A DNA stretch of 64,000 bases from Cellvibrionaceae bacterium (GCA_028281575.1 JANQJP010000015.1:1-64000), one strand, 5' to 3'; counted from the first letter of the stretch, positions 17,760-27,557 are shown. Notes: generated by a model not told the origin, from the letters alone. Numbers and translations are program-made.

Positions 17760-18111
17760 GCTTTAGACCTGTAAGGAATATCGACGTTCGCAAAAAGCAT
17801 CTTTTTTTATAAGGATGCATTTTATGACAGTTCGAGGTTTTTGTTGGAAAGGCCCTAGGTTTAATGGGGGTTGAGAGCGAGGTAAGTCTTTGCAAACAAG
17901 GGTTAGCTAATGCACTATCCCGGAAGAAATGCTTTTTCTTATTCGAAAAAAGTATAGATTTTTTGGGCGGTTTTACGCATACATAAGTGAATATTACTAT
18001 AAATACTCACTTTTTTTGTCGACAAGTTCACAATATTCTCCGATAAGCGGCATGAATACGTCTGCACTTAAACTTTTTGACATCTGCTACGCAACACTTA
18101 CAAATTTGGAT
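17760..18111. other. Intergenic region without a recognised gene
   Basis: This is 352 bases between the ThDP gene start and the end of the GGDEF/EAL gene. It is AT-rich and presumably holds the promoter for the ThDP/KAS III operon. I see no convincing hairpin terminator, RNA or small gene. Confidence 0.5.
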
Positions 18112-20556
18112 CTATAGCCGATGAACAACGACAGAATTTTTTTCGCCTTCACCGGAATTCAGATATTTTTCGCTAAATTGTGCTAGGTCCAGGGGCCTGT
18201 CATACAAGTAGCCCTGATACCATATGTCGCTGTGGGCATTCAGCCAGGAAGCTTGCTCATTTGTCTCAACGCCTTCGGCAACAACGCGAAGGTTTAGACG
18301 CTCCGCAATTGCAATGACTGAAGATACAAGTGCTTCGTCCTGAGGGTCGACGGTAAGGTCTTTGATAAACGATTTATCGATTTTAATCTTGTTTACTGGC
18401 AGTTTTTTCAGATAACTGAGCGAGCTGTAGCCGGTACCAAAGTCATCGAGTGCGAAGGTAATCCCTTGAAGCTGAAGAAACTTAATTTTTTGAATCACTT
18501 CCTCCAGTCTTTCCATCGCAGCGCCCTCAGTAATTTCAAACTCGATATGGGTACCATTGATATTAAATTGGGTAAGCGTTGATTGGATTGTCCTTACGAA
18601 GTCCGTTCTATGTAAGGTATTTGCGCTTAGGTTAACGGAAATACGAAAGTCTTTTGGTAGTTTTTCTTTCGCATTTGACTCACTGATAAATTCGCATACC
18701 CGCATGAAAACCAGATAATCCACATCCCGAATCATGCCGGATTTTTCTAAAAACCCGATAAACTCTGTTGGTGGAACGGTGCCTTTTTCTGGATGAGACC
18801 AGCGAATTAATGCTTCAGCGGCGACAAGCTTCTGAGTGTGGCCATCGATAATGGGTTGCAGTTTTAGAGAAAACTGATTTTGTTGAATCGCCGTTCGTAA
18901 TTCGGATTCCAGGCGCATCAAGTTGTTGGCCTCTGTTGCCATGGATTCTTCGAAAAGCTCATAGCAATTTCGGCCGCTCTGTTTGGCTTTGTACATCGCT
19001 GTGTCAGCGAATCTCAACATGGTTTCTGTATCACTGTCTTCAAAGGGGTACAGTGCAATACCTATGCTCGCTCCGACAATAAATTCACGATTTCTAAGTG
19101 TGATGGGTGCGCTGATTCTTTTTAATAAACGTTTGGCAAGACCGGTTGCTTTTTGTTTTGCGGGGCCAATATCACTGTGCAAATTAGGCAGGCTCAAGAC
19201 AAACTCATCGCCACCCAAGCGCGCGAGCGTATCGGTTTGCCGTTTTTGCGACTGCATTCTTTTTGATAACTGAATGAGCAGTTCATCGCCAAGAGAATGC
19301 CCCATGGTGTCGTTAATTCGTTTGAAGTCATCCAGATCGACAAATAACAGTGCGCCGTAATTTCCCTCGTGTTTTGCTTCAGAAATGTCGCGTCGGAGGC
19401 GATCGTAAAGCATATTGCGATTGGGTAGGTCCGTTAAGTTGTCGAAATATGCGAGATGCTCAACTTTTTCTTCAGCTTGCACACGCTCGGTTATGTCTAC
19501 GCCAATAACGAGAATGCAGGGATCGCCGTAAAAACTAAAGGGTACGTAGGTCATCTGCATTGTATAGGTATTACCATCGGCACTGGTGAGCTGTTGTTCT
19601 ACATCCGGTCCGCGTTGGCCGTCGAGATCCGCGCGCTTAATGTTAATTAAAATTGTATTTGCTTCGTCGTCATCAATAGCGCGATGTATGTTGTAGTAAT
19701 TTTTACCAATAAGCTTTTCTTGAGAGAGTTTATAAAACGCTTCGGTAGCTGAATTTAAAAATACAAATTCACCATGGCGGTTTACCGCAAATACCTGGTT
19801 GGGGCTTGCATCGAGAATTACCCGCAACTGTTCTTCGCTTTGCATTAACCCGGTTTGGCGTTGCTCAAGCTTGGTGATAAAGGTATTTGCAGCCTCAACA
19901 ATGTTTCCAAATTCATCGGCCTGGTGACCTTTAATGTGCTCGATCCGTTTGCCTTCGGTGCGGTCGGGCTGAATTTGGGTAAAGCGTTTTGAAATAGTGG
20001 TGAGTGGTCTTGCCAGGGTGTGGTGGTAGAGCACCATTAACACCAGGGCCAGCGCCATATTGCGCAATAGTCCAGAAACGAAAACGGTTGTAGCGCGTTC
20101 GTAAAATGCACCGAGCGCCGCGTCGTTGCTAATAAGCAATACGATTTGGCCTTCGTAAGTGCCGTCTGAATATATAAGATCGAGTTCATATCGTCGCACT
20201 TCGTCCATAACCAGGCGGGTAAACCAGCGGGTTTTTGAGTCGGCTATCGGCGCGCTGTGTTGCGCCATTGCTTCACCGTTGTCGTCGTAGATCGCTGCAT
20301 AGGTGAGGAATTCATAGTATTCGAGCCCGCGGACGACCTCATTCGCCAGTCTGTTGTCGAGCAGGTGCACAGCGCGCTGTGCAGCGTTCTCGGTGACGCG
20401 AAAAATCTCTTGAACATTGGTATCTATATGATTGCGCTGGCGGCTAAAATCCAGAAATACCTGCGCTATAGCGATAGCCATCCCGAGCAGAAGTGCAATC
20501 GTCAAGCTCGATCGCATGAGCTTGAAGGGGATGCGTTGGAAAAAATCGAATTTCAT
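18112..20556 (-). CDS. Membrane GGDEF-EAL c-di-GMP enzyme with PAS domain
   Basis: This protein of about 814 residues has, in order, a first membrane span, a periplasmic sensor of about 120 residues, a second span (LLRNMALALVLMVLYHH), a HAMP-like linker, a PAS domain (VILDASPNQVFAVNRHGEF), a GGDEF domain with intact RLGGDEF, and an EAL domain with AAEALIRW, DDFGTGYSS and KIDKSF. Both catalytic signatures are complete, so it may both make and break c-di-GMP, or one half may be regulatory. The ATG at 20,556 is preferred to the TTG three codons earlier. It is divergent from a GNAT gene and likely controls surface attachment or motility. Confidence 0.9.
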   Translation of the reverse strand: MKFDFFQRIPFKLMRSSLTIALLLGMAIAIAQVFLDFSRQRNHIDTNVQEIFRVTENAAQRAVHLLDNRLANEVVRGLEYYEFLTYAAIYDDNGEAMAQHSAPIADSKTRWFTRLVMDEVRRYELDLIYSDGTYEGQIVLLISNDAALGAFYERATTVFVSGLLRNMALALVLMVLYHHTLARPLTTISKRFTQIQPDRTEGKRIEHIKGHQADEFGNIVEAANTFITKLEQRQTGLMQSEEQLRVILDASPNQVFAVNRHGEFVFLNSATEAFYKLSQEKLIGKNYYNIHRAIDDDEANTILINIKRADLDGQRGPDVEQQLTSADGNTYTMQMTYVPFSFYGDPCILVIGVDITERVQAEEKVEHLAYFDNLTDLPNRNMLYDRLRRDISEAKHEGNYGALLFVDLDDFKRINDTMGHSLGDELLIQLSKRMQSQKRQTDTLARLGGDEFVLSLPNLHSDIGPAKQKATGLAKRLLKRISAPITLRNREFIVGASIGIALYPFEDSDTETMLRFADTAMYKAKQSGRNCYELFEESMATEANNLMRLESELRTAIQQNQFSLKLQPIIDGHTQKLVAAEALIRWSHPEKGTVPPTEFIGFLEKSGMIRDVDYLVFMRVCEFISESNAKEKLPKDFRISVNLSANTLHRTDFVRTIQSTLTQFNINGTHIEFEITEGAAMERLEEVIQKIKFLQLQGITFALDDFGTGYSSLSYLKKLPVNKIKIDKSFIKDLTVDPQDEALVSSVIAIAERLNLRVVAEGVETNEQASWLNAHSDIWYQGYLYDRPLDLAQFSEKYLNSGEGEKNSVVVHRL

Positions 20557-20689
20557 TTGAATCAATTACCATGGCCAGCGTCGACCCGCGCTTCCACTGG
20601 CCGGTGGTTAAAGTTTAGACTCAGATTTGGCAGAAAACAACGCAAGCTAGGGTTGCAAATACGCTGCCTCAGCTTTTTAATACGGTGCA

Positions 20690-21214
20690 ATGTGTACATT
20701 AAAAGATATCGTTTTTACCAAGGCTTCGCTAATGCACGCAGACGCAATGTGTGCGTACTTTGCAAGGCTATCAAATCAAACCAGACGATATTTTGGTCCG
20801 CATGCATTTGATAGACAAACGGTCATTGATCGGGTGTGTTCGGGTGATCTTTTGGGTTTTGTTGCTATAGACCAAGTGAATGGTGAGCTTGCGGCGTATA
20901 CCGTGGTAAAGCCCGGTTATCTCGACTTTGAGATGGAGCGCCTCGCAAGCTACGGCCTTGTGTTTGATGGTGAGAGCGATTACACCATTGCGCCATCCGT
21001 TGCCGACGCCTACCAGTCTAAGGGTTTGGGCAGTCGGTTTTTCGCTTTCGTGCTTGCTCAGTTGCGGGATCGAGACGGCAAGAAAGTCGTGTTATGGGGC
21101 GGTGTTCAGACAGAAAATACCCGCGCGTATCATTTTTATTTGAAGCAGGGCTTTGAGGTTCTTGGTGAGTTTGAGCACAACGGTAGAAACGTCGATATGC
21201 TCAAGTATTTATGA
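20690..21214 (+). CDS. GNAT-family N-acetyltransferase
   Basis: This 174-residue protein has the acetyl-CoA-binding loop signature in YQSKGLGSRFFAFVLAQL and the typical late motif NTRAYHFYLKQGFEVLGEF. The acceptor substrate is unknown. It is a single gene divergent from the c-di-GMP enzyme, and its stop lies 39 bases from the converging GH9 gene. A GC-rich imperfect hairpin at about 21,219-21,249 may serve as a two-way terminator. Confidence 0.85.
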   Translation: MCTLKDIVFTKASLMHADAMCAYFARLSNQTRRYFGPHAFDRQTVIDRVCSGDLLGFVAIDQVNGELAAYTVVKPGYLDFEMERLASYGLVFDGESDYTIAPSVADAYQSKGLGSRFFAFVLAQLRDRDGKKVVLWGGVQTENTRAYHFYLKQGFEVLGEFEHNGRNVDMLKYL

Positions 21215-21253
21215 AGGCGGGCCCGTCCCGTTCGGGAGAGAGCCCACCTGTCA

Positions 21254-23173
21254 TCAGGGTTCTTCAGCGCGGGCGGCTTGCAAAATACGTGGTGCAACTT
21301 CCGTCGCAAAGTAGACAACCGGTACGAGTGACGCATTGCCGTCTATTGAAATTTCTCGCGAAGCCCAGCCGGTGCCGGTAAGCGCAAACATTTTCATGCC
21401 GGGTTGCGAGCCAAATGCAGGCATGTCGGGATCATCGGAGTTTGTCCAGTTGTTTGGTCCGAGGGCGAACTTCCCATCAATATCGTCGCTGACGAGTGCA
21501 TCGTGTGTGCGCGAGACGGCCTGCTCGATATGCGGGGAGTTTTTCGCGGTATACATCGCGAGTGCCACAGCGTTAGTGCCAGACATTTGGTCTAAAACTT
21601 TTAGAACGGCGTTAGTGTAGGTTGCGGCTTTGGCGAAGTTCTGCCTTTCGTATTCCAATTCAGCGGCAGCCATAACGAGGCGCGCGTCGTTTAACTGCAT
21701 ACGATTTGAGCCCCAGCGAAAATTGTTATCGATATCGTCTTTATCGTTTGAGTCCCAAAAGTCAGATTTGACGTCAAATGTGACGCCTGGATAGCCGACC
21801 TGCTGGTAGCCGATAACTTTTTCTGCGTATTCAATGAGCCCTTGCTCGGCTTTTGTCAAATCCATTCCCTCCGGGCGATGCGTAAGCAGGGATAAGGTCG
21901 CCTCGGGAGATACCGCTCCCCAATAAAAGTGGTCGACCCGCAAATGGTGTGGGTGGGCTTCCACTGACGTCTTATATGCGTCGGCGTCGCTTTCCAGGCC
22001 CAGTGCTCGAGCAGTAAGGAATAATTCGACTAATGCTGCATAGATGTCGTCATTGATATTGTTGTCGCTAGGGTCCGCCTCAGGTCCGCTGGCGCATGGA
22101 TCGCGATGTGAACGGGGGTCTCGCCACAAGCTCCAGTTGTCGTTGTTTGGATAATAACCTCCCTCTCCGCCGAAAGCGCTTGGCGGTTGGCATAATGGGT
22201 CTTCACTCTGCGCATTATCAAATGCCAGTTTGGCGAGTGAGTAATTGGCCTGGACTTCCGCCTCTGTACCGTATTTTTTATGCAGGCGCGCCATTGCTGC
22301 TGCGGTGCGAACGAGCGAGTAGGTGGCTTTGCTTTCTGGTTTGCTGATGCAGGTTCCCGATGTTCCGGGTGCGCCTGGACAGAGGGCATAGGTGGTGTTG
22401 GTAAATGTATGAAATTTAGCGACGGCTAATTTTTCGCCAGGGAAAATGATTTTATCGAGAGGGTCAGAGAAATAGACGAGCTCGTCGTAGACGGTGGACA
22501 TTTCCGCTGAGTGTTTTTGATAATAATCGTTAATCGATGGATATTCTTCCAGCAGGTTGATAAGGCTCCACTGGGCTTCGGCGGCGTTAACGGGATAGTA
22601 GCCCTGGTCGCCAGCATCTGCGATAAAATTAAAAGTGACCTCATGGTCCGTCCAGTTATCGACGGCGCGGTTAAAGACATCACCCTGGCGTCGATGGTCC
22701 CTAAAAAAGTCATAGAATTTGTATTTTATTCTGCCATATGGGTCATTGCTGATTGCGAAAGGGCTGGAGCTGTTGGCTTCGACACTTAAGTAGTAGTTGT
22801 CTCCCTGTTCACGATAACTGGAGAAATCAATTAGAAAGAAGCTATCTCCAGAGGCGAAGTCGTCAACTCTGCGCTCGTTCGTCTCGCCTTTTGCAACAAC
22901 CTTTCCCTCGCCATTTCTGAGCTCCCATGAAATCGGGCCTTCATCGCTGCTCAAATAAACGGCGATTTTTTCCTGGTTAGGAAGATAACCTGCATAATTA
23001 ATTCTAAAGGGGTTGAGCAGTTGGCTACCATCGTCGTAGCCTGTGGTCGTTTTAGCGGCTTCTTCGCTGACTATTTCGGCTTTGCCGGGGTCAGACGTAT
23101 CTTTGCTACAGCTCTGAACGAGCGCAATTAGTCCTAGCAAGGTTATCAGTGCTAAGTATTTGGTTGGCTTCAT
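21254..23173 (-). CDS. Glycoside hydrolase family 9 lipoprotein (endoglucanase or related beta-glycanase)
   Basis: This 639-residue enzyme has a lipobox (IALVQSCSKD), so it is anchored in the outer membrane or periplasm. An N-terminal Ig-like cellulase domain starts INYAGYLPNQEKIAVYL, and a GH9 alpha/alpha barrel follows. DAGDQGYYPVNAAEAQW carries the Asp pair that supplies the catalytic base. The C-terminal segment ASREISIDGNASLVPVVYF corresponds to the usual NE-x-x-INWN acid region, with RE in place of NE. GH9 enzymes cut cellulose, mixed-linkage glucan or cello-/chito-oligosaccharides. The anchored form and divergent end suggest oligosaccharide trimming. No carbohydrate-binding module is present. 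The S9 peptidase gene lies 92 bases upstream on the same strand. Confidence 0.85.
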   Translation of the reverse strand: MKPTKYLALITLLGLIALVQSCSKDTSDPGKAEIVSEEAAKTTTGYDDGSQLLNPFRINYAGYLPNQEKIAVYLSSDEGPISWELRNGEGKVVAKGETNERRVDDFASGDSFFLIDFSSYREQGDNYYLSVEANSSSPFAISNDPYGRIKYKFYDFFRDHRRQGDVFNRAVDNWTDHEVTFNFIADAGDQGYYPVNAAEAQWSLINLLEEYPSINDYYQKHSAEMSTVYDELVYFSDPLDKIIFPGEKLAVAKFHTFTNTTYALCPGAPGTSGTCISKPESKATYSLVRTAAAMARLHKKYGTEAEVQANYSLAKLAFDNAQSEDPLCQPPSAFGGEGGYYPNNDNWSLWRDPRSHRDPCASGPEADPSDNNINDDIYAALVELFLTARALGLESDADAYKTSVEAHPHHLRVDHFYWGAVSPEATLSLLTHRPEGMDLTKAEQGLIEYAEKVIGYQQVGYPGVTFDVKSDFWDSNDKDDIDNNFRWGSNRMQLNDARLVMAAAELEYERQNFAKAATYTNAVLKVLDQMSGTNAVALAMYTAKNSPHIEQAVSRTHDALVSDDIDGKFALGPNNWTNSDDPDMPAFGSQPGMKMFALTGTGWASREISIDGNASLVPVVYFATEVAPRILQAARAEEP

Positions 23174-23265
23174 GCTTTATTTAGCCTCTGTTATTTTGGT
23201 TATACAAAGTGTGTTAGGCGGTTATTGGTGCCAACAGGCCCTAGCGAAGTCAAGCACGTTTTTTA

Positions 23266-25203
23266 TCAATTTGAAAGGTGCTCGGCCAAAAAATTATCCA
23301 TTGCTTCAAAGGTTGCAATTCTATTTTTATTGATACTCAGATAATGTGAACCATCCTTTAGCTCAATATAGGTGATGTCCTTACGCGCCTTCTGCAGCGC
23401 GTTGCGCATTTTTCGGCTTTGTACAACGCTTACTCTTCTATCTTTGTCTCCGTGAATTAATAGTACAGGAGCGGATATCGTCTCGGCATGGTTCACTGGT
23501 GATCGTGTTTTGAGGTCGCTGCGTTTAGAGCCTATTTGTTCTTTGACTATTTCCCCGGATAAGTAATTTTGGCGAGACCTGACTAGCCTGGCGAGATCGG
23601 TAATGCCTGCGAAACTCACAACGCATTTGTACAAATCAGGTGTTTTAACGGCTCCCATTAACGCTGCATAGCCACCATAGCTGCCGCCGACGATACAGAT
23701 TTTTTCCGGATCGGCGTAGCCCTGTTCTATCATCCAGCGCGTGCCGTCTTCAACATCGTCCTGCATCGCGAGCCCCCAACTTTTAAGTCCGGCTTTCATA
23801 AAGTCGTGGCCGTAGCCGCTGGAACCACGAAAGTTCATTTGCAACACTGCGTAGCCCCGGTTTGCGAAAAACTGGGTCCAATAATCGAAACCATTGCCGT
23901 TGTGACTGATGGGCCCGCCGTGCGGAAATATAATCGTCGGCAGTTTTGTGTGTGTTTCTTGGCCGTGCGGCAGTGTCAGAAAGCCCTCTATTTCCAACCC
24001 ATCGCGCGCTTTGTAGCTAATCGCCTGTTTGACTGCCATAGACTTTGGATCGAGTGCCGAATAACGTAGACCGATGGGTGTCATTGTGTTTTTATCCCGA
24101 TCTGCAAGCAAATACATGCCTGGGTCGGTGCTATTGGTCGCCAGTATGATAAAGCGCCTTTCGTCTTGGCTCATGCTGGTGATATAGTTATCTGTGTCAG
24201 GTAATCCTTGGCTCACCGATCGCTGAATTGCTTTGTACTTCTCATCCCAAAAGGTGTAGCCCGAATTGCTCGGCTCGGTAATGCCCACTACTTTTTGTTC
24301 CACTTGGGAGTATATGAGCCTTCCGTCGATGTCGTAGTGCTCGTTGTGGTGAATGAGTTTTTTCTCTAGGTTAGTGTCGCGTAAATTGACGAGAAATACC
24401 GCATATTTTCCTTTGTATAGTGCTTTTACATACAAGTGATCAGGGTTTTGGGCGAATCCCAGCGGCCATGCTTGATTGTCTGCGAAGCTCTCAAACTCCC
24501 AAAGTGTTTGCCATTTTTTCGTGCCGGGGAAGCGGTGGATGATTTTATAGTCGGTGTCCTCCCAATGATGGCCTATACGCACGTTGTGCTGCCTGTCTGT
24601 CATCCAGGACCTTATCTTTGGCTTACTCGACTGCACCATTCTGATTTTGGATTTATTTAGGGCGACTTTGTAGACCGTATCATCGCCTGGAGTATAACCA
24701 TCCACTTGTAGCAGAAAATGCTGATCATCCTTCGGCAGCATGTCAACGATCTGATCCTGAATTTGCGGCATGTAATTAAAGCGGTCGTAGTATCTTTTGG
24801 GGATCGCGTTTCGCGTCTTTTTTGTGTGCGTATCTAAAATTAACAACCGTGTTTCGGTTGTGGGCACGCCGAAGCGCACTGCCGGGAATTCTGCGCTAAC
24901 GAGCATTTGCTTATTGTTCGCCCATGCAATCCAGTTTATTTCGTACTTTTTATTATCTGCGTAGATGGGGTAGGTTCTTTTGTCGGTTTCCAGGTCGAGA
25001 ATTTCGATAATGGTGCCCTTTCTTTCTTCTGTTTCCAGTCGCCTAAGTGAGGCGACTTTCATCCCGTTTGGTGAAAGGCGCATCTGGCTGGTATCGGGCA
25101 GACTGGCGAAGGCTTTTACCGGCAGTGTTTCTGTTGCAGCAACCAGCGGTGGGGACATGATTGACATTAACAGGGCAAAAAATACAGATAGTCGCTTGAG
25201 CAC
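23266..25203 (-). CDS. Secreted S9-family prolyl oligopeptidase / acylaminoacyl peptidase
   Basis: This 645-residue secreted serine peptidase starts at a GTG (25,203) behind AAGGAAA; the signal peptide (LSVFFALLMSIMSPPLVAA) supports this start. The first 400 residues form an irregular beta-propeller. The C-terminal hydrolase carries Ser in GGSYGGYAALMG, Asp in LLIHGDKDRRVS and His in KDGSHYLS. Enzymes of this type degrade short peptides in the periplasm and are common in marine polymer-degrading bacteria. The GH9 lipoprotein follows 92 bases downstream. Confidence 0.9.
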   Translation of the reverse strand: MLKRLSVFFALLMSIMSPPLVAATETLPVKAFASLPDTSQMRLSPNGMKVASLRRLETEERKGTIIEILDLETDKRTYPIYADNKKYEINWIAWANNKQMLVSAEFPAVRFGVPTTETRLLILDTHTKKTRNAIPKRYYDRFNYMPQIQDQIVDMLPKDDQHFLLQVDGYTPGDDTVYKVALNKSKIRMVQSSKPKIRSWMTDRQHNVRIGHHWEDTDYKIIHRFPGTKKWQTLWEFESFADNQAWPLGFAQNPDHLYVKALYKGKYAVFLVNLRDTNLEKKLIHHNEHYDIDGRLIYSQVEQKVVGITEPSNSGYTFWDEKYKAIQRSVSQGLPDTDNYITSMSQDERRFIILATNSTDPGMYLLADRDKNTMTPIGLRYSALDPKSMAVKQAISYKARDGLEIEGFLTLPHGQETHTKLPTIIFPHGGPISHNGNGFDYWTQFFANRGYAVLQMNFRGSSGYGHDFMKAGLKSWGLAMQDDVEDGTRWMIEQGYADPEKICIVGGSYGGYAALMGAVKTPDLYKCVVSFAGITDLARLVRSRQNYLSGEIVKEQIGSKRSDLKTRSPVNHAETISAPVLLIHGDKDRRVSVVQSRKMRNALQKARKDITYIELKDGSHYLSINKNRIATFEAMDNFLAEHLSN

Positions 25204-25697
25204 TTGATTTCCTTCATATCCTTGTTTGGTACAGAGCAATTTATCGCTGGGACGAGATTAGCATTTGGTTTTTTACATGGCTATCGCGGAGTGATTTGCA
25301 CTTGGCGTTACCGTTTTCTCAGGTAATAGGGTACTTTATCGCGATAAACAAGCTTCGGGTTGAGAAATATTCGGACGTTTTCGCGGTCTTAAGGAGGCAA
25401 AATGCCTGGTTTGTATCAACGGTGTACAAGGCGGTCCATTAAATAGCCTGGCGCAATGTGTTTGATCGCGAGTTTCGAGTTGTGGTCAGAGGTGCTCATG
25501 AAGGATATCGTCACATTAGTGGCGTGATTTTATTTAATCCTAGACTCCGTATTCGTGGCCTTTGTGATAAATTTAGCTTTTCTGGGGGAAATGGTAACTT
25601 CCCCGTTACTTTTAGTGTCGCCTTTAACGTTTACGTGGTATATATCGGCTTCGTCTATCACAGTTTCGCGAATTAGCGTGGTAGCAAATCTTTAAGA
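25204..25697. other. Intergenic region between divergent genes
   Basis: This 494-base spacer must hold the promoters of the S9 peptidase and DUF1631 genes. Apart from the tiny frame at 25,402-25,446, no coding or RNA feature is convincing. A longer frame from a GTG at 25,458 has no ribosome site and no recognisable protein character. Confidence 0.5.
25402..25446 (+). CDS. Possible 14-residue leader peptide
   Basis: A textbook ribosome site (AAGGAGG, 25,391-25,397) sits four bases before an ATG. The frame reads MPGLYQRCTRRSIK and stops with TAG. It is 252 bases ahead of the DUF1631 gene. It may be a regulatory leader, or simply a chance match or the start of a lost gene. Nothing supports its function beyond the strong initiation site. 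Confidence 0.25.
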   Translation: MPGLYQRCTRRSIK

Positions 25698-27062
25698 ATG
25701 GTTCACACGAAAATGGACGAACAATCGACTTACGCACAGATTCTGCAAAAGCAAACCGACTCGGGACTGCAGCTGCCCAAAATATTGGGGGATGTAGAAG
25801 AGGGTGTTCTCAGTCAATGTGAGCGCCTGCTGGAAAAAGCGTTTCTCGAAGCTGACGATATGCTTTACGAGTTTGCTTTGGATTCATCTTCCGCTTCGCT
25901 GGAGCTCGACTATTTCGATACTTTACGTGATTTACGTGTGAAAAAAGGTGAAATTATTCACCGCACCTTATCTGTGACTTCGCACGGTTTTTGTCGCCTG
26001 GTCGATCAGACCCTGACGCTTGATAGTCATCTGCTCGAGAACGAAACCGGGCTGGCTCTGGTGAGCAGCGATGGCTTTGAGCAAAATCTGGCGTTGCGCA
26101 AAACCGCTAATAGTGAAATCAAACGCTCGAAGGCATCGCTATCAAAACTGGAAACCCGTTTGGATCACATACTGTTGGAAACCAAAGTTGACGCAGAAAA
26201 CAACCCCTTGGATTTGCGGCGCATCACGTCTGCGTTTATTAAAGCAACTGACGACTTGCTCGATTTGGGTGCAAACTCGCGAGGTCTGCTGTTTAAGCTT
26301 TTTTCAAAGGAAGTCCTCCAGAAGTTCTCTTCACTGGTTGGGAAGGCGAACGAGGTGTTGATAGATACTGGGGTATTGCCGGATCTAGATACTCCCAAGA
26401 AATCGCCAGACCCAAAACCCTCACCTAGATCAAAGCGGCCTAAAAACGGCTTCGGTCAATCTGACGATCTCTCATTGAGCGAGGCCGTGGCCGCTTTACG
26501 GGGTATGCGCCGTGGGGACGAAGCAAATGCCCAGTTGCATCAATTGATTCAAGCTTTTGATGGTGCTTTGGACGATTTCAGTTTTTTAAATCAGGCAGCG
26601 TCCCAAGCCGGCCTAGCGCCTGTTGCTTCGGCTTCAAATGCCAAGCCTTCGCACGCTTTGACAGAGCAAAATGAGCGGCCTCGGTTTGAGTCGAGATATG
26701 ACTCGGCGACTGGTCGCGAAGATGCGGCGCAGGCGGTTACCGATTTTTTTGACGTCGTGATGCAGAGCGAAGACATTCCTTTAGCTGCTCGAAATCTGAT
26801 CAGCCGTCTTCAGATCCCGGTGTTAAAAGAGGCCATGGTGTGTTCTGACTTTTTTACCAACGAGTCCCATCCTGCCCGTCGTCTGATTAACAAAATTATG
26901 TCTGCATGCATTTATATCGAGCAACTTGATACGCCACATCAAATCCAGATTCAGGAGGAAATGTTCGTGGTGGTTAACAACGTTGCCCGAGATTACCGAA
27001 TGGACCAGCGCATATTTATCGAAGCCTATTTTTTGATTAACCGTTTGCTCGAACGCGACTAA
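25698..27062 (+). CDS. DUF1631-family protein (short form)
   Basis: This 454-residue protein has both conserved ends of DUF1631 (PF07793). The N-terminal part has EADDMLYEFALDSSSASLE, then YFDTLRDLRVKKGEI. The C-terminal part has NLISRLQIPVLKEAM followed by SHPARRLINKI. The middle is Pro/Ser/Lys-rich and shorter than in typical members of 700 or more residues. Members are sometimes labelled thymidine phosphorylase in databases without basis. The role is unknown, possibly envelope or signalling related. It is followed after 21 bases by pgpA, so the two may be cotranscribed. Confidence 0.75.
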   Translation: MVHTKMDEQSTYAQILQKQTDSGLQLPKILGDVEEGVLSQCERLLEKAFLEADDMLYEFALDSSSASLELDYFDTLRDLRVKKGEIIHRTLSVTSHGFCRLVDQTLTLDSHLLENETGLALVSSDGFEQNLALRKTANSEIKRSKASLSKLETRLDHILLETKVDAENNPLDLRRITSAFIKATDDLLDLGANSRGLLFKLFSKEVLQKFSSLVGKANEVLIDTGVLPDLDTPKKSPDPKPSPRSKRPKNGFGQSDDLSLSEAVAALRGMRRGDEANAQLHQLIQAFDGALDDFSFLNQAASQAGLAPVASASNAKPSHALTEQNERPRFESRYDSATGREDAAQAVTDFFDVVMQSEDIPLAARNLISRLQIPVLKEAMVCSDFFTNESHPARRLINKIMSACIYIEQLDTPHQIQIQEEMFVVVNNVARDYRMDQRIFIEAYFLINRLLERD

Positions 27063-27083
27063 TGTGAGCGGGTCTTAGGCGCT

Positions 27084-27557
27084 ATGCTCAAGTTAAAAGA
27101 AATTGTGCGGTCGCCGCAACTAGTCCTCGCTTTTGGTTTCGGCTCTGGCCTTGTAAAAATAATGCCAGGAACTGTCGGCACGGTCGCGGCTATTCCTCTG
27201 TACATAATACTTAGTAAGTTAAATCCTCTCGCATATCTCCTCGTTCTTATTGCCGCTGTGGTTATTGGTATCTATGTCTGTGGTTACGCGGCGGAAAAGC
27301 TCGGCGTGCCTGATCATGGGGCGATAGTTTGGGACGAATTCGCGGGCTATTGGGTCACTATGTTTATGGTTCCCTTCGCATGGGAGTGGATTCTCGCAGG
27401 TTTTTTTCTGTTTCGCTTTTTTGATATTTTGAAACCGTGGCCAATTTCCTGGCTTGATAAGCACGTACATGGTGGCGTTGGGATAATGGTGGATGATATC
27501 CTGGCTGGCTGGCTGGCTGCCGGGCTCCTTCACCTCATAATTGTATTTGCCAGCTAG
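27084..27557 (+). CDS. pgpA: Phosphatidylglycerophosphatase A
   Basis: This 157-residue inner-membrane enzyme removes phosphate from phosphatidylglycerol phosphate, the last step of phosphatidylglycerol synthesis. The family marks are FGFGSGLVKIMPGTVGT near the N-terminus, AIVWDEFAGYWVTMF, and FRFFDILKPWPI followed by GIMVDDILAG, with several membrane spans. Length and motifs are normal. In many gammaproteobacteria the gene follows thiL; here it follows DUF1631. Confidence 0.92.
   Translation: MLKLKEIVRSPQLVLAFGFGSGLVKIMPGTVGTVAAIPLYIILSKLNPLAYLLVLIAAVVIGIYVCGYAAEKLGVPDHGAIVWDEFAGYWVTMFMVPFAWEWILAGFFLFRFFDILKPWPISWLDKHVHGGVGIMVDDILAGWLAAGLLHLIIVFAS

Noticed and set aside
17929-18117. A Tyr/Phe-rich 62-codon plus-strand frame
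   Set aside because: It runs into the end of the GGDEF/EAL gene, has no ribosome site, and its composition reflects AT-rich DNA.
25458-25676. A 72-codon plus-strand frame from a GTG
   Set aside because: No ribosome site and no protein-like pattern; probably upstream regulatory DNA of DUF1631.
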